Below are positions 5,942-9,359 of a stretch of 9,359 nucleotides of DNA, piece by piece (position 1 is the first letter of the stretch; the number at the start of each line of letters is the position of its first letter). Both the position numbers and the translations under genes were made by a program. Below the pieces are notes generated by a model that did no database searches, had not been told where the DNA came from, and was given only the letters and a program-made list of their open reading frames with translations. This DNA comes from Betaproteobacteria bacterium (lineage in GTDB: Bacteria > Pseudomonadota > Gammaproteobacteria > Burkholderiales > Rhodocyclaceae): positions 1 to 9,359 of the forward strand of contig BNUB01000088.1 of NCBI GenBank assembly GCA_025997045.1, in the 5' to 3' direction.

Positions 5942-7488
5942 TATTTTCCCGCTTCCACCTCAAACCCCACCACATTCCGCCCCTTCTTGCTGAACTCCAC
6001 TCCGATCAAGTGAATAGGCTGATTGAGCGCACGGTATTTGTCGGCGTATTTTTTCTCCTTGATTTGTGATAAGGCTTTGCCTTCGGCGGCGTCTTCCACC
6101 ACCTTGAACTCAAAGAGGTATACCTGCCCATTGAACTTGATCGCCATGTCCAGCTTGCCCTGATTGCTCACATCTTCCGGAATAATCTCTAATCCAAGCG
6201 CCGCGAAACTGGCGTAAAACACGCTGGCATAATAGCCCTCGAACTGGTCGATGTTGTTCTTGCGAAACCAGTCATGCGGAATGCTGGCATAGAGGGAAAA
6301 GAAGATTTCCTGAATTCGCGCAAAATCATTGATTTCCAGTGCTTCATAGAGGGCAAAACTGCTCTGCACCGCCTTCTGTGGATTCGTCACCCAACGTCCC
6401 AGAATATTGCCGGTCAATGCGCCCCGGACTTCACGATTGGGATAGCCCAAGGTAAACATGATGTTGCCGCCAAGATTCTTCTCACGGGCAATGGTCAGAT
6501 AGCCGGACTGGAACATCAGGGCCTCGGTGGAAATATCCCCCACCTCAAAGGCGGAAATCAGTGCAGAAGAGCTTTCTGTTTTCAGGAGTGCTGGCAAGTA
6601 GACCTGTCGTTCGGTGAGCATGTCCACCAAAAAGGTCGGAGTGCCGGTTTCAAACCAGAAGGAACGGAATTCACGTTTTTGAAATAACAGCAACAAATCG
6701 AAGGGGTTATAGACTGCATCGCCGCGCCAGTTGTAGCCATTATACCAATGGCGAATCTCGTCCCTGTCCAGGCCTGCGAGTTCCGGCGCAAACACGCTAT
6801 CCACATCCGCGTCCGTGTAGCCGCAGATATTGGAATATTCGGCATCCAGTGTGATGTCCGAAAGATTATTAAGACCGGAAAAAATATTGACCTTGCTGAA
6901 TTTGGAGACACCCGTGAGCATGGCAAACTTGATATGCGCGTCCTGTCCCTTGATGACCGAATAAAGATTGCGTAGCCCATCGCGCATCTCAAGGGCAAGG
7001 TCAGACTTGGTGAGGTTATCCAGTATGGGTTTATCGTATTCATCGACCAGCACCACGGCACGCTGACCGAACTTGCGCTCGGCGGCTTGAATCAGGCGGA
7101 TGAAGCGTCCGGGAATTTCACCGGCACCTTCTGCTACACCTAAGCGTTGTTCATTTTCCGTCAGAATATCCAATATGCGTGCGTCCAGTTCCATCCTGCT
7201 TGCCATGATGCCTTCGGCAAAGCTGATGCGAATCACCGGATATTTGCCGTTCCAGTCCCATTTATCATGACAATACAAGCCCCGAAACAGCGGCTCGTTG
7301 CCCGCGAAGAGTTCCGCCAGCGTGTCCAGAAACAGGCTCTTGCCGAAACGACGGGGACGGGAGAGGAAGTAGGCGGTTCCCTCCTCAATCATCTTTAAGG
7401 CAAAGGCGGTTTTGTCGACGTAGTAATAGTTGTCTTCGCGGATTTTGGCGAAGGTCTGGATGCCGATGGGAAGTTTTTTACGGGTCAT
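5941..7488 (-). CDS. AAA-like ATPase / PD-(D/E)XK domain protein, copy B (PF09820 + PF08011 type)
   Basis: A 515-residue paralogue of the gene that follows it, with the same domain order. It has Walker A variant RPRRFGKS (44-51), Walker B VVLVDEYDKPI in the middle of the ATPase domain, and a C-terminal D ... EFK nuclease-fold motif near residues 447-462. Both proteins share start and end (MTRKKLPIGIQTFAKI ... GFEVEAGK). The segment after YPVIRISF differs: AEGIMASRMELDARI here versus GAGISSGQGVALAERI in copy A, with one codon fewer. Smaller divergent patches occur near KFAMLTG, LDAEYSNICGY and LLLLFQKREF. It follows the small hydrophobic ORF after 54 bases and is probably transcribed with it or from a TATAAT-like site at 7523-7518. 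No catalytic residue appears lost. Function unknown. Confidence 0.88.
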   Translation of the reverse strand: MTRKKLPIGIQTFAKIREDNYYYVDKTAFALKMIEEGTAYFLSRPRRFGKSLFLDTLAELFAGNEPLFRGLYCHDKWDWNGKYPVIRISFAEGIMASRMELDARILDILTENEQRLGVAEGAGEIPGRFIRLIQAAERKFGQRAVVLVDEYDKPILDNLTKSDLALEMRDGLRNLYSVIKGQDAHIKFAMLTGVSKFSKVNIFSGLNNLSDITLDAEYSNICGYTDADVDSVFAPELAGLDRDEIRHWYNGYNWRGDAVYNPFDLLLLFQKREFRSFWFETGTPTFLVDMLTERQVYLPALLKTESSSALISAFEVGDISTEALMFQSGYLTIAREKNLGGNIMFTLGYPNREVRGALTGNILGRWVTNPQKAVQSSFALYEALEINDFARIQEIFFSLYASIPHDWFRKNNIDQFEGYYASVFYASFAALGLEIIPEDVSNQGKLDMAIKFNGQVYLFEFKVVEDAAEGKALSQIKEKKYADKYRALNQPIHLIGVEFSKKGRNVVGFEVEAGK

Positions 7489-7517
7489 GGCGCGTCTGCC
7501 TGGAAAATCATATGAGC

Positions 7518-7535
7518 ATTATAGCGCGGGGCGCT
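7518..7535 (-). promoter_or_regulatory. Candidate promoter -10 and palindrome upstream of ATPase copy B
   Basis: Same arrangement as before copy A: TATAAT (7523-7518) directly downstream of the palindrome AGCGCCCCGCGCT (7535-7523), with no clear -35. The preserved spacing reflects the duplication and so is not independent evidence of function. Confidence 0.35.
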
Positions 7536-7542
7536 GCCATCG

Positions 7543-7728
7543 CTACCTTTGACTCCGAAAATCGTGGTCTGAACCCTTAAACATGGCCGTCAAGCACCCG
7601 ATGACCATGATGACCGGAAGCCAGAAAAACGCCACCCGCACCCCCACCGGGTTGCACAGAGCCAGTAAGAAGAAGGATAACAGAAAATTTGTGACCGTGT
7701 AAAATCGTGGTCTGTCACCTGTTTCCAT
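7543..7728 (-). CDS. Small hydrophobic protein, 61 aa, probable two-segment membrane protein
   Basis: Not recognised. The sequence has a short polar N-terminus (METGDRPRFYT), a hydrophobic stretch FLLSFFLLALC, a turn NPVGVR, a second hydrophobic stretch VAFFWLPVIMVIGCLTAMF, and a charged tail KGSDHDFRSQR. It could form a membrane hairpin. The ATG at 7728 directly follows the TGA of the 208-aa gene, and GGGGGTGA lies five bases before it, so coupled translation is plausible. Where the decayed copy in unit A can be compared, I see four substitutions, three silent in this frame and one Met to Ile. This weakly supports past coding selection. Against it, both ends contain the repeated CAGACCACGATTTT motif, so the frame could be a chance reading of a repeat element. 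Confidence 0.5.
   Translation of the reverse strand: METGDRPRFYTVTNFLLSFFLLALCNPVGVRVAFFWLPVIMVIGCLTAMFKGSDHDFRSQR
7558..7571 (-). repeat. CAGACCACGATTTT motif copy at the 3' end of the small ORF
   Basis: A 14-base exact direct repeat of the core of the motif at 7701-7719, so the small ORF is bracketed by the same sequence near its start and its end. Confidence 0.7.
7622..7687. repeat. CAGAAAA direct repeats flanking the segment deleted in unit A
   Basis: CAGAAAA occurs at 7622-7628 and 7681-7687, 59 bases apart. Unit A has a single CAGAAAA (5903-5909) with the intervening 59 bases missing, the usual signature of a slippage or short-homology deletion. Confidence 0.8.
7701..7719 (-). repeat. 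GGTGACAGACCACGATTTT motif copy at the 5' end of the small ORF
   Basis: The fullest copy of the motif, coding residues TGDRPRF of the 61-aa ORF. Its first part, AGGTGACAGAC, recurs at 5942-5933 and 4220-4211 and marks the duplication edges. Confidence 0.7.
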
Positions 7729-8355
7729 TCAATCACCCCCGAAAAAATTATAACCAATCCATGCTCCGAATGCGACGGCGAGCAGTGTGTCATCTGAATT
7801 ACTTTTCACGGTTTCATATGAGGCTGGCTGACATTCAATCCATATCAGTAAACCCTCAATTTCGGAAGCAGCAGTTGTTGTCAGACGCAGTTTCTGTCTT
7901 ATCGAGGCAGTTTCTGAGCCTTCCAGTGCCTCGACGACATCTCTTAGCCAGTCGTGGACGTCATCGAGTAAATTTCGATATGCACTCACCAGCAAATCGT
8001 GTGCATCCATGGCGTCGTATTCAACCTCCATCGCCTGCACGCCGTGATATTTTTCCAGGAATCGGTTGAGTGCGATTTTGAAAGCTCCGACCGCCTGATA
8101 AATCTCAACATCCTGAACTGTTTCGTTGGCGATGACATTGGCGATCAACTCATCGTTGGCACATTTCTCCAGGCTACGTACGCTTTTATGAATCTTTCCG
8201 ATATGTTTTCTGAGAGTTGACGACATGTCGCATATCGGAAATGTTTCACCGATAAATTCATCCAAACCTTCTTCCAACTTCGTCAACACCGGGCGCAACG
8301 CCTTGCCCAACACCTGCATTCGATGCGGAATAATGATTTCGTCATTGTTGTCCAT
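7729..8355 (-). CDS. Hypothetical protein, 208 aa, largely helical with a hydrophobic C-terminus
   Basis: I do not recognise this family. The protein is acidic and looks mainly alpha-helical, with long amphipathic runs such as KALRPVLTKLEEGLDEFIG (18-36) and AYRNLLDDVHDWLRDVVEALEG (125-146). It has no signal peptide, and it ends in a hydrophobic, glycine- and aromatic-rich tail LLAVAFGAWIGYNFFGGD (191-208) that could touch or insert in the membrane. The start at 8355 has AAAGGAG six bases upstream. The stop of the HIRAN gene lies inside that ribosome binding site (8369-8367), and the next ATG abuts its own stop, so it is the middle gene of a tightly packed operon. Nothing in it suggests a catalytic motif. 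Confidence 0.75.
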   Translation of the reverse strand: MDNNDEIIIPHRMQVLGKALRPVLTKLEEGLDEFIGETFPICDMSSTLRKHIGKIHKSVRSLEKCANDELIANVIANETVQDVEIYQAVGAFKIALNRFLEKYHGVQAMEVEYDAMDAHDLLVSAYRNLLDDVHDWLRDVVEALEGSETASIRQKLRLTTTAASEIEGLLIWIECQPASYETVKSNSDDTLLAVAFGAWIGYNFFGGD

Positions 8356-8361
8356 GTCGTT

Positions 8362-8368
8362 CTCCTTT
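8362..8368 (-). promoter_or_regulatory. Ribosome binding site of the 208-aa gene
   Basis: AAAGGAG on the minus strand, six bases before the ATG at 8355. It overlaps the TAA of the HIRAN gene (8369-8367), which implies translational coupling. Confidence 0.7.
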
Positions 8369-8765
8369 AATTTTCCAGCCAGACCACAAACTCAATCCGA
8401 TCCCAAGGATTGTGGGCGCTTTTCAAGGTACTGATGGCAGCGGTGAGCGTTTGCCCGCGATTGAGCAATTGACTGAGCGCGGCGTTGTCGTTGCGCGGAA
8501 CATAGCCGAGTTTTTGTCCTTGCCAGTCTACGCGCACGGCTCTTGCGTCATGAATGTTGTCCGGCTCACGGATGAGTTGCAGTTCCGTCCCGATCTGAAG
8601 CTGCGACCAGACCTGTTCACCCTGATGGTACTGGAATCCCGCCAGTGGCGAGCGTTGCAGCTCGATGCGGTGCCTGGGCGCTGCCACGGCACTACGTATG
8701 GTTTGGGGTACGACACAAAATCCCAACAAGCCTGCAAAACTGCGGAAAAGCTGTCGTTTGTTCAT
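8367..8765 (-). CDS. HIRAN-domain protein with an N-terminal export signal, 132 aa
   Basis: Residues about 38-118 match a HIRAN domain: FQYHQGEQVW, GTELQLIREPDNIHDARAV, then GQKLGYVPRNDNAALSQLLNRG. In SNF2-type HLTF proteins HIRAN binds DNA 3' ends, but the function of stand-alone bacterial HIRAN proteins is not settled. The N-terminus MNKRQLFRSFAGLLGFCVV ... SAVAAP reads as a signal peptide of about 29 residues with a KRQLF n-region (Sec, or a poor Tat-like signal). This would place the domain in the periplasm, an odd place for a DNA-binding fold. AGGAGG at 8780-8775 lies nine bases before the ATG. It follows the WYL gene by 71 bases and overlaps the ribosome binding site of the next gene, so all are probably cotranscribed. 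The domain call is good; the role is unknown. Confidence 0.82.
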   Translation of the reverse strand: MNKRQLFRSFAGLLGFCVVPQTIRSAVAAPRHRIELQRSPLAGFQYHQGEQVWSQLQIGTELQLIREPDNIHDARAVRVDWQGQKLGYVPRNDNAALSQLLNRGQTLTAAISTLKSAHNPWDRIEFVVWLEN

Positions 8766-8780
8766 CGTGGATTTCCTCCT

Positions 8781-8795
8781 GGAAAACCATTTTCC
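8781..8795. promoter_or_regulatory. Small inverted repeat next to the HIRAN ribosome binding site
   Basis: GGAAAA-CCA-TTTTCC is a perfect 6-bp stem with a 3-base loop, immediately upstream (minus strand) of the AGGAGG at 8780-8775. It could modulate translation start or be a protein site. It has no T-run, so it is not a terminator. Confidence 0.3.
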
Positions 8796-8836
8796 GCTCC
8801 TGCTGGCTCAAAAACTGCGCCACTTCATACAAAAAA

Positions 8837-9359
8837 TTAGCGATAAGCCGCTGCAATCGCCTCCGCCTCTTTCTGCACCTGACGGCGCAAGGATGGGGGC
8901 GCTTCAACGATAACGTGACGACCATGCCGCAGAATGTCCATCAACAATTCCCGTGCATCGGCGTAGGGCACGCTGAGGCGGTAGCTGCCGTCAGGCAAGC
9001 GCTCTGATTGTTGTTCGGCGTGCCAGCGTTCCGTCTGTACCCAGCGCGCCCGTTCCGGCGAAAAACGCAGTACGGCTCGATGTGCGGGTTTGCCGGAAAA
9101 AATACCGTAAGCAGTGGAGAAATGTTGATCCAGCGTCCCGGTTTCGACTGTGTGTGCGGGTTTGTGCAGAAGATGCGCGCGACGAATGGTGTCCAGCGCA
9201 AAACTGCGTAAGGCACCCCGCAGATGGCACCAGGCGTCGAGATACCAGTTGTCACGGTAATGCACCAGACGTTGCGGCGAGACGGTACGAGTGTTGATTT
9301 CGTCGCGCGCCCGATTCCAGGCGTCAATTTCGATACGTTTTCCTTCCAGCAACGCCAGC
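8837..9359 (-). CDS. WYL-domain transcriptional regulator (YafY-like), C-terminal part
   Basis: The open frame runs off the right edge of the window, so the N-terminal helix-turn-helix is not seen. The visible 174 or so residues contain the end of a WYL domain (SPQRLVHYRDNWYLDAWCHLRGALRSFALDTIRRA, with the name-giving W-Y-L) and a C-terminal WCX extension (AHRAVLRFSPERARWV ... LLMDILRHGRHVIVEAPPSLR). WYL proteins are regulators thought to sense nucleic acid or nucleotide ligands. Several control phage-defence or DNA-damage genes. A TTG at 9352 is in frame but is internal, because the frame stays open to 9359. It is followed in the same direction by the HIRAN gene after 71 bases, which suggests it controls or accompanies that operon. 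Confidence 0.85.
   Translation of the reverse strand, partial: LALLEGKRIEIDAWNRARDEINTRTVSPQRLVHYRDNWYLDAWCHLRGALRSFALDTIRRAHLLHKPAHTVETGTLDQHFSTAYGIFSGKPAHRAVLRFSPERARWVQTERWHAEQQSERLPDGSYRLSVPYADARELLMDILRHGRHVIVEAPPSLRRQVQKEAEAIAAAYR

Larger units (their letters stand above)
5933..7710. repeat. Tandem duplication unit B (ATPase copy B plus small hydrophobic ORF region)
   Basis: This 1778-bp unit begins at the same TCTGTCACCT motif (5933) and ends where the third copy of that motif begins (7711). The 56-bp length difference from unit A is fully explained by one missing codon in the gene and the 59-bp segment at 7629-7687. Confidence 0.9.

Noticed and set aside
4211..7720. Insertion sequence or composite transposon carrying the ATPase genes
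   Set aside because: No transposase and no terminal inverted repeats; the direct tandem arrangement is explained by recombination at the short AGGTGACAGAC repeats.
8837..9352. TTG at 9352 as the true start of the WYL gene
   Set aside because: The frame stays open to the window edge and the visible part begins inside the WYL domain, so the gene is cut by the window.

Overview
The window looks like accessory-rich chromosome of a proteobacterium, most likely a beta- or gammaproteobacterium. The reasons are a PilY1-type type IV pilus protein, an Escherichia-like PepP, a FitAB toxin-antitoxin pair and moderately high GC. No rRNA, tRNA or CRISPR was seen, and the genus cannot be named from this sequence. 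Almost everything is read on the minus strand.

Right end, 9359 down to 7543 (minus): the 3' end of a WYL-domain regulator, a small exported HIRAN-domain protein, an unrecognised 208-aa protein, and a 61-aa hydrophobic protein whose ATG directly follows the 208-aa stop codon. The last three genes are spaced like a translationally coupled operon.

Middle, 7488 to 4219 (minus): two tandem, almost identical genes for large AAA-like ATPase / PD-(D/E)XK proteins (515 and 516 aa; PF09820 plus PF08011 type). They sit in a direct tandem duplication of about 1.75 kb whose three edges all share the 11-mer AGGTGACAGAC. The copies are mosaic: near-identical ends with a block of about 150 bp and further patches that are strongly diverged. 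The small hydrophobic ORF is intact in front of one copy and reduced to its C-terminal half in front of the other, through a 59-bp deletion. pepP follows the second copy immediately, and its Shine-Dalgarno lies inside the duplication-edge motif.

Left-centre, 2858 to 1848: a divergent remnant of a FitB-like PIN toxin (plus strand) abuts an intact fitAB toxin-antitoxin operon (minus strand) with a visible palindromic operator over an extended -10.

Left end, 1683 to 1 (minus): the first half of a pilY1/pilC-type gene with a von Willebrand A domain. This is the most striking part of the window. An 8-bp tandem repeat (GCGGAACT on the plus strand) lies inside the signal-peptide codons. At the repeat number present, the ATG with a good ribosome binding site is out of frame with the rest of the gene. 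Loss of one unit, or gain of two, would restore a complete signal peptide. This resembles a phase-variation (contingency) locus, here in the OFF state, analogous in position and logic to the poly-G switch in Neisseria pilC.
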